Assembly: GCA_018716805.1 (NCBI GenBank)
Contig: DVJL01000107.1
Location: forward strand, 1-41,030
Source: Candidatus Faecivicinus avistercoris
GTDB taxonomy: Bacteria; Bacillota; Clostridia; Christensenellales; Aristaeellaceae
Length of the DNA stretch: 41,030 nucleotides
Direction: 5' to 3'
In this document: positions 1 to 8,128 of the stretch, in pieces
Layout: each line of letters opens with the position of its first letter
Numbering within the stretch: the stretch's first letter is position 1
Translations under genes and position numbers: made by a program
The notes under the pieces: generated by a model
Seen by the model: the letters and a program-made list of their open reading frames with translations, nothing else
Told to the model about the DNA's origin: nothing
Database searches by the model: none

Positions 1-292
1 AAGCAATTTTTTGCAATGAAATTGTTAATTTAAGAAATAATCACGAGTAAGAAATGCACAAAAAATATGCGATTCATCATTTTTAAAGGCCGATTTTGAC
101 GTGGATGTTATGGCGGAAACAAACAATTAACGGATTTCGTTTTTGCAGGATGCCGCCGTGGTTGATTCATATTTGATGAAATCGTGCAGGATATTTGATA
201 GAAATTGCAGAAAAGCTGAATGAGCCGCCCGAAACAAAGGAAGGTGGCGCTCCGCGAGGGCGAAGCGCCGCAATGTTCGGGTTTTCAAGAGC
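1..292. other. AT-rich stretch without a recognisable gene
   Basis: About the first 200 bases are AT-rich, unlike the GC-rich coding sequence that follows. I see no convincing open reading frame, RNA gene or complete promoter. The right end holds a hairpin downstream of the cation ATPase gene, listed separately. Whatever gene lies to the left is outside the window. Confidence 0.5.
246..269 (-). terminator. Possible terminator of the cation ATPase gene
   Basis: On the minus strand GGCGCT pairs with AGCGCC across a 12-base interior that can pair partly itself. It lies about 25 bases after the ATPase stop codon and is followed by a T-rich but interrupted tract. Stem and position fit a rho-independent terminator. 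The T run is imperfect, so this is tentative. Confidence 0.4.
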
Positions 293-2917
293 TTATTTGG
301 CGTTCGGATGGCGGATCAGGCCGAGCAGCTTGCTCAGCTCCATGACCACCAGCGGCACCAGGATCAGCCCGAGGCCGATCAGATAGAGGTTCGCCGGCAG
401 GGCGATCAGGCCGAACACGCCGCGGATGGGGGTGAACAGCACCAGCGCCATCAACAGCGTCGAGGCGAGCGCCGCCCAGTTCAGTTTGTGGTTGGTGAAC
501 GGGCCGATCTTGAACAGCGAGTGCTCGGAGCGCATGTTGAACGCCTGCACGATCTGGCACAGCGCCAGCACCATGAACGCCAGCGTCTGGCCGCCGGCCT
601 CGAGGCCGGTGACGGACTCGCCGACGTAATAGGCGATCAGCGAGAGGGCCGCGAACATACAGCCCTGCAGCACCACGCGCACGCCGTAGCCGTGGGCGAA
701 CAGGCTCTCGTTTTTCGGCTTCGGCTTGTGCTCCATGACGTCGTTTTCGACCGCCTCCATCCCCAGCGAGATCGCCGGCAGGCTGTCGGTGACCAGATTG
801 ATCCACAAAAGCTGCATCGACACCAGCGGCGACTTGTGCCACATCAGCATCGCGGCGAACACGGTGATGACCTCGCCAATGTTCGTGCCCAGCAGGAAGC
901 CGACCACCTTCTTGATGTTGGCGTAGATGCCGCGGCCTTCGCGCACGGCGTCGACGATGGTGGCGAAGTTGTCGTCGGTCAGCGTCATGTCCGCCGCGCC
1001 CTTGGCGACGTCGGTGCCGGTGATGCCCATGGCGCAGCCGATGTCGGCGGCCTTCAGCGCCGGCGCGTCGTTGACGCCGTCGCCGGTCATCGAGACGACC
1101 TGCCCCTTGCGCTGCCACGCCTTGACGATGCGGATCTTGTTCTCCGGCGACACGCGCGCGTAGACGGCGATGCGCTCCACTTCCTGATCGAGCTCGTCGT
1201 CGGTCATGGCGTCGAGCTGCGCGCCGGTGAGCGCCCGGTCGCCCGGCTGCAAGATGCCCAGATCGCGGGCGATCGCGGACGCCGTGACGACGTGGTCGCC
1301 GGTGATCATGACCGGCTTGATGCCGGCCTTGCGGCAGATGCGCACGGCCTCGGCGGCCTCCGGGCGCGGCGGGTCGATCATGCCGACCAGGCCGAGGAAG
1401 GTCAGGTTGTTCTCCAACTCCTCGCTCGTCGGCACCTCGGGGACCTTGTCGATCACCCGGTAGCCGACGGCCAGCACGCGCAGCGCATCGGTGCTCATGG
1501 CGTCGTTGATCTCGCGGGCGGCCTCGATGTCACCGCGCACGCAGAGCTTGGCCATGACGTCGAACGCGCCCTTGACGATGACCACGTTTTGGCCGTCGAT
1601 CGAGTTGACGGTGGTCATCAGTTTGCGGTCGGAATCGAAGGGAATCTCGGCCAGACGCGGATAGCGCGCGTTCAGGTCGTCCTTCGTCATGCCGTTTTTG
1701 TAGGCGGCGAGCACGATGGCGGTCTCGGTCGGGTCGCCGATGTGCTTTTCCTTGCCGTCCTCAAATGCGACCGAACCGTCCGAGCACAGCGTGCCCAAAC
1801 GCAAGAGCGCGCGCACGGAATCGGAATTGTCGTCCGAGATGTCCTCCGTGCCGTCTGCCCCATCGACATATGCCTTGACCAGCGTCATGCGGTTCTGCGT
1901 CAGCGTGCCGGTCTTGTCCGAACAGATGACGGAGGCGCCGCCCAGCGTTTCGACCGCGGGCAGGCGGCGGATGATGGCGTTCTTCTTCACCATGCGCTGC
2001 ACGCCGATGGACAGCACGACGGTGACGATGGCTGGCAGGCCCTCCGGGATCGCCGACACGGCCAGCGAGACTGCCGTCATGAAGATCTCCATGGCCGGGA
2101 TGCCGTTGATCAGGCCGACGACGAAGATGATCGCGCACGCCGCCAGCGCCATGATGCCCAGGTACTTGCCCAGCTGCGCCAGCTTCCGCTGCAGCGGGGT
2201 CTGGCCCTCGTCCTCATTCTCCAGCAGGTTGGCGATCTTGCCCATTTCGGTGTCCATGCCGGTCGCGGTGACGACGGCGGATGCCGTGCCGTAGGTGATC
2301 GAGCAGCCGGAGAAGACCATGTTCGTCCGGTCGCCCAGCGGGGCATCCTCGGCGATGGCGGCCGCGGCGTCCTTCTCAGAGGGCACGGATTCGCCCGTCA
2401 GCGCGGATTCCTCGCTCTTGAGGCTCGCGCTCTTGAGCAGGCGCGCGTCCGCCGGCACGAAGTCGCCCGCCTCGAGATGGATGATGTCGCCGGGCACCAG
2501 TTCCGCGGCTTCGATCACGCGCTCCGCGCCATTGCGGACGACGCGCGCGTGCGGCGCGGAGAGGTTTTTCAGCGCATCGAGCGCTTTCTCGGCCTTGTTT
2601 TCCTGGAACACGCCGATCGCGGCGTTGAGCACGACGATCAGCAGAATCAGCACCGGCTCGAAGAACTCGCCGGTATCACCCTCCACGCAGGCGACGATAA
2701 ACGAGACGACCGCCGCCGCAATCAGGATCAAGATCATGACGTCCTTAAACTGTTCGAGGAATCGCACGAGCAGAGATTTCTGCTTTTTCTCGCGCAGGCG
2801 GTTTTCGCCGTATTGGGCGCGCTTGTCCTGGACTTGCTGTTCGTTCAGGCCGCGCACCGGATCCGTCTTGAGCGTCCGGACCACTTCGTCCACGGCTTGA
2901 TGGTGAAAGGTCAACAT
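293..2917 (-). CDS. P-type Ca2+-transporting ATPase (P2A type)
   Basis: This 874-residue membrane pump should couple ATP hydrolysis to cation export, most likely Ca2+. The N-terminal cation-ATPase domain starts at residue 1 and is followed by the actuator domain with a TGES loop. The phosphorylation motif DKTGTLT has its aspartate at residue 334. The hinge motif TGDGVNDAP lies further on, and the C-terminal region holds the last membrane helices. The fourth-helix motif PEGLP and overall length match the SERCA-like YloB/PMCA group. An upstream in-frame methionine would add 41 residues, but the chosen ATG has AAAGGAGGG four bases before it and lies 28 bases below a consensus promoter. It appears monocistronic. 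The family is secure; the ion is inferred from the group. Confidence 0.93.
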   Translation of the reverse strand: MLTFHHQAVDEVVRTLKTDPVRGLNEQQVQDKRAQYGENRLREKKQKSLLVRFLEQFKDVMILILIAAAVVSFIVACVEGDTGEFFEPVLILLIVVLNAAIGVFQENKAEKALDALKNLSAPHARVVRNGAERVIEAAELVPGDIIHLEAGDFVPADARLLKSASLKSEESALTGESVPSEKDAAAAIAEDAPLGDRTNMVFSGCSITYGTASAVVTATGMDTEMGKIANLLENEDEGQTPLQRKLAQLGKYLGIMALAACAIIFVVGLINGIPAMEIFMTAVSLAVSAIPEGLPAIVTVVLSIGVQRMVKKNAIIRRLPAVETLGGASVICSDKTGTLTQNRMTLVKAYVDGADGTEDISDDNSDSVRALLRLGTLCSDGSVAFEDGKEKHIGDPTETAIVLAAYKNGMTKDDLNARYPRLAEIPFDSDRKLMTTVNSIDGQNVVIVKGAFDVMAKLCVRGDIEAAREINDAMSTDALRVLAVGYRVIDKVPEVPTSEELENNLTFLGLVGMIDPPRPEAAEAVRICRKAGIKPVMITGDHVVTASAIARDLGILQPGDRALTGAQLDAMTDDELDQEVERIAVYARVSPENKIRIVKAWQRKGQVVSMTGDGVNDAPALKAADIGCAMGITGTDVAKGAADMTLTDDNFATIVDAVREGRGIYANIKKVVGFLLGTNIGEVITVFAAMLMWHKSPLVSMQLLWINLVTDSLPAISLGMEAVENDVMEHKPKPKNESLFAHGYGVRVVLQGCMFAALSLIAYYVGESVTGLEAGGQTLAFMVLALCQIVQAFNMRSEHSLFKIGPFTNHKLNWAALASTLLMALVLFTPIRGVFGLIALPANLYLIGLGLILVPLVVMELSKLLGLIRHPNAK

Positions 2918-2944
2918 CGGTCCCTCCTTTAAAATAGTTCGGCT

Positions 2945-2973
2945 ATTATACCATAGAATTTTGGCAATCGCAA
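2945..2973 (-). promoter_or_regulatory. Sigma-A-type promoter of the cation ATPase gene
   Basis: On the minus strand TTGCGA (2968-2973) and TATAAT (2945-2950) are separated by exactly 17 bases. The -10 box ends 27 bases before the chosen start codon, with a strong Shine-Dalgarno sequence in between. Confidence 0.8.
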
Positions 2974-3123
2974 CGGTTTCATGCGTTTTTTTGGAAAAAA
3001 AGCATCTCCGGGCGTCAACGACTGTGCCGGAGATGTGCATAAAAGAGAGATTTGTTGAATCACTGGTAAAAAATACAGACTATGGGTCATTGGGAAAGCC
3101 GGCGGGGCGGATTCCCTCTTCCG

Positions 3124-4050
3124 TTACGGATCGAGGATGCCCATCACGACGATGCCGACGGCGGCGATGGCGATGGCGATGTAGTGCTTCTTCGAGAGCT
3201 TCTCCTTCAGGAAGATGCGCGCCCAGAGCACCGAGACGAGGCAGTAGCAGGAGATGATCGGCGCGGCGCCGACGGTGTTCGCGGCGATGGCGTAGACGTA
3301 GGCCAGCTGGCCGGCGGTCTCGCACGCGGCAGCGGCGAGCTTCGGGCCTTCGCGCGGGATCTCGAGCTTCTGGCGGCGCACGCCGAGCACGTAGACCGCG
3401 GCCACGACGCCCATCGCGAGGAACGTCAGCTCGTAGGCGGTGTTCGCCACGGCCTCGTCGAGCGTCTCGAGGATGATCGAATCGGCCACGGTGCCGGCGG
3501 CGTCGAGCACGCAGTAGAGGATCGGCAACAACAGCGCGAGGAAGCTCTTCGCGTAGCGGACGTTGGCCTCCTGCTGGCGCGCGGCGCGGATCTCCTCATC
3601 CTCGCGCGCCTCGACGATGCCCAGCATCAGCACGCCCGCGGCCATCGCGAGGATGGCGAAGATGCCCAGCGGCAGCTCGACGCCGCCCACTGTCAGCGAG
3701 GGGATCGGCTCGCTCCGGAAGATCAGGCAGAACAGCGCCGCCATCGCGCCGGAGGTGTTGCAGATCGGCGAGGAGATGGACAGTTCGATGTACCGCAGGC
3801 CGACATAGCCGAGCACCATCGACAGGATGTACAGCGCCGAGGCGGGCAGGTAGGCGATGATGTCGCCCATCGTGAGCCGGACGCCCTCGACAAAGATCGT
3901 GTAGGCTGCGTGCAGGCCCATCACCAGGCCGACCGCCATGACCATCTTCCAATGGCTGTAGCGGTCGTCCGGGCGCGAGCCCATCTTGCTGAACAGATCG
4001 GAGCCGCTCCAGCAGAACATTGCCGCGAGCGCGAGCAGAAACCAGTTCAT
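3124..4050 (-). CDS. DMT/EamA-family membrane transporter
   Basis: This 308-residue protein is almost entirely hydrophobic and shows about ten membrane segments in two halves, as in the drug/metabolite transporter superfamily. The N-terminus (MNWFLLALAAMFCWSGSD) is typical of EamA proteins, with a small soluble loop in the middle (EAREDEEIRAARQQ). The C-terminal half begins near residue 155. The start follows AAGGGG at about nine bases. It lies 65 bases downstream of the PLP-enzyme gene on the same strand, so the two may be co-transcribed and the substrate may be an amino acid or amine. That substrate is a guess from context; the sequence alone does not show it. Confidence 0.8.
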   Translation of the reverse strand: MNWFLLALAAMFCWSGSDLFSKMGSRPDDRYSHWKMVMAVGLVMGLHAAYTIFVEGVRLTMGDIIAYLPASALYILSMVLGYVGLRYIELSISSPICNTSGAMAALFCLIFRSEPIPSLTVGGVELPLGIFAILAMAAGVLMLGIVEAREDEEIRAARQQEANVRYAKSFLALLLPILYCVLDAAGTVADSIILETLDEAVANTAYELTFLAMGVVAAVYVLGVRRQKLEIPREGPKLAAAACETAGQLAYVYAIAANTVGAAPIISCYCLVSVLWARIFLKEKLSKKHYIAIAIAAVGIVVMGILDP

Positions 4051-4115
4051 TGAAAATTTCCCCTTCGTCAGTTGTAGAATCGGCGCGCTTCATGGCCGGT
4101 CTTCGGCCGCGCGCC

Positions 4116-5396
4116 TCAGAGCGCGACGATGCCCGCCTCGACCATCTTCTGAAGCGACATCAGGATGCCGAGCTTGGCGTGGTACCACGTCAGTCCGCCC
4201 TGAAAGAACACCGCGTAGGGCGGGCGCAGCGGGCCGTCGGCGCTCAGTTCGATCGATGATCCCTGCACGAACGCACCGGCCGCCATGATGACGTTTGAAT
4301 CGTAGCCCGGCATTGGCGACGGCTCCGGACGGACGTAGCTGTCCACCGGCGCGGCGGCCTGAATGCCGCCGCAGAATGCGACCATTGCCTCCGGAGAGCC
4401 GAGCTCCACCGCCTGGATGATGTCGTAGCGCGGCTCGGTGCCATTCGGCACGACGCGGTAGCCCAGGCGCTCGTAGAGGTTCGCGGCGAAGATCGCGCCC
4501 TTCAGCGCGCCGGCGACGACCGTCGGCGCGAGGAAGAAGCCCTGATAGAGCGCCGGCATCACGCCGAGGTTCGCGCCGACTTCCTGTCCCAGTCCGGGCG
4601 CGCTCAGCCGGTAGGCGCAGCGCTCGACGCACTTCTTCGCGCCGACGATGTAGCCGCCGATGGGCGCCAGCCCGCCGCCGGGGTTCTTGATGAGCGACCC
4701 GACCGTCATGTCCGCGCCGACGTCGGACGGCTCGATGGTCTCGACAAATTCGCCGTAACAGTTGTCCACCATGCAGATCAGATCCGGCTTGACCGACTTG
4801 ACGAACGCGATCAGCTCGCCGATCTGCTCGACGGAGAAGGTCGGCCGCGTCTGATAGCCCTTCGAGCGCTGGATGGTGACCAGCTTCGTCCGCTCGTTGA
4901 TGGCGGCGCGGATGCCGTCGTAGTCGAACGTACCGTCCGGCCTGAGGTCGACCTGACGGTAAGTCACGCCGTATTCCATCAGCGAGCAGGGGGACGGCCG
5001 GATGCCGATGACCTCCTCGAGCGTGTCGTAGGGCCGGCCGACGGGCGAGAGCAGCTCGTCGCCGGGCAGCAGATTGGCCGACAGCGCGACCGTCAGCGCG
5101 TGCGTCCCGCAGGTGATCTGCGGGCGGACGAGCGCGGCCTCGGCGTGAAAGGCGTCGGCATACACGCGCTCGAGGCAGTCGCGCCCGACGTCGTCGTAGC
5201 CGTAGCCGGTCGTCGCGGCAAAGCACTGGGCGCTGACGCGGTTCTTCTGCATCGCGCCCACGACCTTCGCCTGGTTGTACTCGGCCACGCGGTCGATCGC
5301 ATCGAAGCGCTCGCGCAGCCCCTCGAGCACCTCTTCGCCGAACGCGAACACGTCCGGCCGCACGCCGAGGGATTCGTACATCGTTTCCATTTGCAT
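4116..5396 (-). CDS. PLP-dependent enzyme of the YnbB / methionine gamma-lyase-like family
   Basis: This 426-residue protein is a fold-type I pyridoxal-phosphate enzyme related to Cys/Met-metabolism lyases, in the group often annotated as aluminium-resistance protein or methionine gamma-lyase family. Visible marks are the TCGTHAL region near residue 100, the cofactor aspartate segment MVDNCYGEF, and GSLIKNPGGG, whose lysine should form the Schiff base. Length is normal. An ATG at 5417 overlaps the stop of the regulator gene, but the ATG at 5396 has AAAGGAG eight bases upstream and is preferred. It is translated directly after the AbrB-type gene, so that regulator probably controls it. Its true substrate is not known for the family. 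Confidence 0.85.
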   Translation of the reverse strand: MQMETMYESLGVRPDVFAFGEEVLEGLRERFDAIDRVAEYNQAKVVGAMQKNRVSAQCFAATTGYGYDDVGRDCLERVYADAFHAEAALVRPQITCGTHALTVALSANLLPGDELLSPVGRPYDTLEEVIGIRPSPCSLMEYGVTYRQVDLRPDGTFDYDGIRAAINERTKLVTIQRSKGYQTRPTFSVEQIGELIAFVKSVKPDLICMVDNCYGEFVETIEPSDVGADMTVGSLIKNPGGGLAPIGGYIVGAKKCVERCAYRLSAPGLGQEVGANLGVMPALYQGFFLAPTVVAGALKGAIFAANLYERLGYRVVPNGTEPRYDIIQAVELGSPEAMVAFCGGIQAAAPVDSYVRPEPSPMPGYDSNVIMAAGAFVQGSSIELSADGPLRPPYAVFFQGGLTWYHAKLGILMSLQKMVEAGIVAL

Positions 5397-5413
5397 TGTC
5401 TTCGCTCCTTTGG

Positions 5414-5656
5414 TCATTCAGAGGGTTCGTCGAGGCCGTCGAGCACCTGCTCGGCCACGTCGCGGATTACATCCGGCCGCGTGACGACCAGCCCGTGGCG
5501 GTCGTCGCCGAGCACGAGCAGCGTGTCGCCCGGCTTGATGCCGAAGCGCACGCGCGCTTCCTTCGGGATCACGATCTGTCCCTTGTCGCCGACCTTGACG
5601 GTGCCGAACACATGCCGTCCGCCCGCCTTGCCGAGTAGGTGTTTTCCGCTGGCCAT
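5414..5656 (-). CDS. AbrB/SpoVT-type transcriptional regulator
   Basis: An 80-residue DNA-binding protein. The swapped-hairpin AbrB domain covers about residues 17-62, with the core VGDKGQIVIPKEAR followed by FGIKPGDTLLVLGD, which is very close to the AbrB/MazE consensus. The C-terminal tail (about 20 residues) is acidic. The start is chosen because GGAGGT lies five bases upstream; a longer in-frame reading would run through the promoter. It is the first gene of an apparent operon with the PLP enzyme. A 7-bp inverted repeat just inside its own promoter suggests autoregulation. Confidence 0.88.
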   Translation of the reverse strand: MASGKHLLGKAGGRHVFGTVKVGDKGQIVIPKEARVRFGIKPGDTLLVLGDDRHGLVVTRPDVIRDVAEQVLDGLDEPSE

Positions 5657-5677
5657 GCCGCACCTCCGCTGTGCGAA

Positions 5678-5702
5678 TTCCCACTTTTCCAACATGTGGG
5701 AA
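5678..5702 (-). promoter_or_regulatory. Inverted repeat, candidate operator of the AbrB-type gene
   Basis: TTCCCAC (5678-5684) and GTGGGAA (5696-5702) form perfect 7-bp arms around an 11-base spacer. The site abuts the -10 box and would cover the transcription start, where a bound protein would repress. Binding by the product of the same operon is inference. Confidence 0.5.
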
Positions 5703-5731
5703 AGTATAGCACGGATCGCAGGCGGATGCAA
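5703..5731 (-). promoter_or_regulatory. Promoter of the AbrB-type / PLP enzyme operon
   Basis: On the minus strand TTGCAT (5726-5731) and TATACT (5703-5708) are separated by 17 bases. The -10 box ends 46 bases before the AbrB-type start codon. Confidence 0.75.
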
Positions 5732-5899
5732 GCGCATCGTGTTAAATCGTGGGCGCCCGCCTGCACAAATTGAGTTTCGGAAAATGGCGCGGTTCTGCGC
5801 GCTGCGGGCCGCCTGCCCGGTGAAGGCCGCGGGTAAAACCGACGCGGGGCGAAGGACGGATGCCCTTCGCCCCGCGCGAAAAAGGGGGAGTTTGGCGGA

Positions 5900-7912
5900 T
5901 CACTCTCCCGTCCGGGCGAAGAGCACGGAGTCGTCGCCCTCGGGATAGACGCGCACGTTCTGCGCATAGTTGCCCGCGAGGTTCAGATACCACGATACGC
6001 GGCGCTCCATATAGGCGCCCAGTTCGTCGAGGGTGATCTGGCCGTCGTAGTTGGCGTCGGCGTTCATGGCACTCTGGACGCCGCGGTCAATGCTCCAGCC
6101 CGCCGCATCGCACAGCGCGCGGGCGAACACCGTGGCCATGCCCTCGTCGCCGTCGTCGGAAAAGCTGATCCGGTAGGAATCCTGGTCGAGCAGCGCGCTG
6201 GCGACCACGCGGTACTTGCTGCCGCGGACGCTGGCGGGGCCGACCGTCCCCTGAAACACCGATGTGATGCCGTCGAGCAGATCATCGGCCGAGCCGGCCT
6301 CGCCGATCAGGCCGCCGCTCCCGCAGCAGTCGATCAGCAGTACGATTTCGCCGGGAATGGCGCGCAGCTCGCGCTCGAGGTCGGAGGCGGAGAGCACCGA
6401 GCCGTCCGACATGACGAAGAACGTCATCCCCGCGCGGTAGAATCCATGGCAGGTGATGTAGACCAGCGAGAGGTCGGTTTCGGCCGCATCGGCGAACGCA
6501 CTGCGGATGGCGGCGACCACATCGTCGCGCGGCGCATCCAGGAGCGTGGAGATGCTGAAGCTCTCGCCGTCGAAGGAAGCGGTCTCCAGCAGGCTCTTGA
6601 TGCTGTTGACGGAGCGGATCGAGCCGGGACGCAATTCGTCGACCGTCGAGGCGTAGTTCTGCTCGCCGATCAGCAGCGCGCGGTAACGCCGCGGCGCGGG
6701 ATCGACCGTCACGAACACCACGTCGGTCATGCCGCCGTCGGCCGTCACGGCGACGACGCGCGCGCTTCCCTCGCCGACGGCGGTGATCCGGCCGCGCCGG
6801 TCGACGGTGACGACGCTCTCGTCCTCGGTGATGAACGTCAGGCCGCGGTTGGTCGCGTTTTCCGGAATCAGCTGCGGGGACAGGCTCGCGGTGTCGCCGA
6901 CCTCCATCGCCAGCGAATCGAAGGCGAGCGCGATGCCCTCCACCGCCACCTCGGTGACGGTCACAGTGCAGGTTGCGCGTGCGCCGCCGTAGGCGTAGGC
7001 CGTGACCGTCGCGGCGCCGGACTGCCGCCCTTGCAGGGTGCCGTCCGGCAGCACGGCGGCGACCGTGGGATCCGAGCTGTCCAGAAACACCAGCGGGCAG
7101 ACGCCGGCCGGCAGCGTCTCGGCGATCAGCGATGCGGACGACCGGCCCTCGAGGGTCAGCTCGCTCGCCGACAGCCGCACCGATTCGGGCAGGTCCGTCA
7201 CGGCGCTTCGCAGGCAGCTGAGCAGATAGGAGCCGGTCTCGTCCGGGCCCGCCGCGACGCGCACATAATAGCGCTCGCCCGATGTGAACTGTGCGCTGAG
7301 CACGCCGGAACCGCTCGCCAGCGCCTCCGATTCGGCCAGCAGGCGGCCGTTCGCGTCGAACAGCCACAGCTGCGGCGCAATCGCATCCTCCGGAGCCGCC
7401 GCCAGTATGGCCGCGCCGCTGCGCGCGGCGTCGATGGCGTACCAGTGCACGTCGCCGGCGCGCGCGATCATCTTGGAATAGCTGTCGCCATCCTCGATCT
7501 CCAGCGGCATGCTCCACGAGCGGCTGAGCGTCTCGCGCGCGATTTCCACCCGCGCCGCGCCGGATCCGCTGAGCACGAGCTCGTAGGTCGTGCCCGCGTT
7601 CAGGCGGCAGGTGAACAGGCACAGCGCGCCCTCGCCCTCCGCGACGGTTTCGCCGTCGAGCCGGATCTCCGCCCGCGCGGCCGCCCCCTCATTTTCCGGA
7701 AACAGATAGACGCCGTACTGGGCGTTTGCCGATGGCGTGAAGGAGAAGGCCGGCGCGTCCCCGAGCGATACCTGCGTCAGCGCGCCCACCGAAATGACCT
7801 GAGCGCCCTGCGAAGGCGATTCGCCGGACGCAACAAACACGCCGGACAGTACGCCCGACGCGATCAGCAGCAGAAGCGCGCCCAGAAACAGGCGCCGCAA
7901 AACTTTCGTCAT
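5900..7912 (-). CDS. Secreted or membrane-anchored caspase-like peptidase with Ig-like domains
   Basis: A 670-residue exported protein. Residues 1-30 are a signal peptide or anchor. A beta-rich region (about 40-225) follows, with two stretches resembling pre-peptidase domains. Two BIG2-type Ig-like domains occupy about 230-322 and 324-405. A caspase/metacaspase domain runs from about 412 to 600. The catalytic histidine is H489 (ITCHGF) and the cysteine is probably C530 in LLIDCCGSGG. Near residue 620 the segment DANYDGQITLDE has the DxNxDG spacing of an EF-hand or dockerin loop, which suggests Ca2+ binding. The start has only a weak ribosome binding site. It is 216 bases downstream of the SpoIID-domain gene. 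Its substrate is not known. Confidence 0.82.
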   Translation of the reverse strand: MTKVLRRLFLGALLLLIASGVLSGVFVASGESPSQGAQVISVGALTQVSLGDAPAFSFTPSANAQYGVYLFPENEGAAARAEIRLDGETVAEGEGALCLFTCRLNAGTTYELVLSGSGAARVEIARETLSRSWSMPLEIEDGDSYSKMIARAGDVHWYAIDAARSGAAILAAAPEDAIAPQLWLFDANGRLLAESEALASGSGVLSAQFTSGERYYVRVAAGPDETGSYLLSCLRSAVTDLPESVRLSASELTLEGRSSASLIAETLPAGVCPLVFLDSSDPTVAAVLPDGTLQGRQSGAATVTAYAYGGARATCTVTVTEVAVEGIALAFDSLAMEVGDTASLSPQLIPENATNRGLTFITEDESVVTVDRRGRITAVGEGSARVVAVTADGGMTDVVFVTVDPAPRRYRALLIGEQNYASTVDELRPGSIRSVNSIKSLLETASFDGESFSISTLLDAPRDDVVAAIRSAFADAAETDLSLVYITCHGFYRAGMTFFVMSDGSVLSASDLERELRAIPGEIVLLIDCCGSGGLIGEAGSADDLLDGITSVFQGTVGPASVRGSKYRVVASALLDQDSYRISFSDDGDEGMATVFARALCDAAGWSIDRGVQSAMNADANYDGQITLDELGAYMERRVSWYLNLAGNYAQNVRVYPEGDDSVLFARTGE

Positions 7913-8010
7913 CGCATCTCAAGTTCCATTCGTATCCACAGGGGCCTGTCCCGCGCCCTTCCGAGGGGCGCCGCGCCGGTTCGGAAAGCGGGCCGGCGCG
8001 GCCCCGGGGC

Positions 8011-8035
8011 AGATCCCGCCCCGCCAGCGGGATCT
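8011..8035 (-). terminator. Stem-loop between the SpoIID-domain and caspase-like genes
   Basis: AGATCCCGC (8011-8019) and GCGGGATCT (8027-8035) form a perfect 9-bp stem with a 7-base loop. It lies about 95 bases after the SpoIID-domain stop codon on the minus strand. No T run follows, so it may protect a transcript end or slow polymerase rather than act as a classic terminator. Confidence 0.4.
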
Positions 8036-8044
8036 CAGACTGTC

Positions 8045-8085
8045 AAAAACCCAAGGGAGCGCGCGAGGGCCGATGCCCTTTCGCA
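8045..8085. repeat. Degenerate fragment of the modular stem-loop repeat
   Basis: The segment AAAACCC..GGGAG.GCGCGAGGGC....GCCCTTTCGCA matches the left end of the repeat copy near 28105-28146, with an altered but still mostly paired hairpin. It appears to be a remnant of the same repeat family and lies between two genes. Confidence 0.45.
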
Positions 8086-8128
8086 TGATGGCCGTTCCCA
8101 CCGGCGGGATCTGCGGCGTGGGCGGCGG

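Noticed and set aside
308..2932. 874-residue open frame antisense to the cation ATPase
   Set aside because: The minus strand encodes a complete P-type ATPase with promoter and ribosome binding site; the antisense frame has none.
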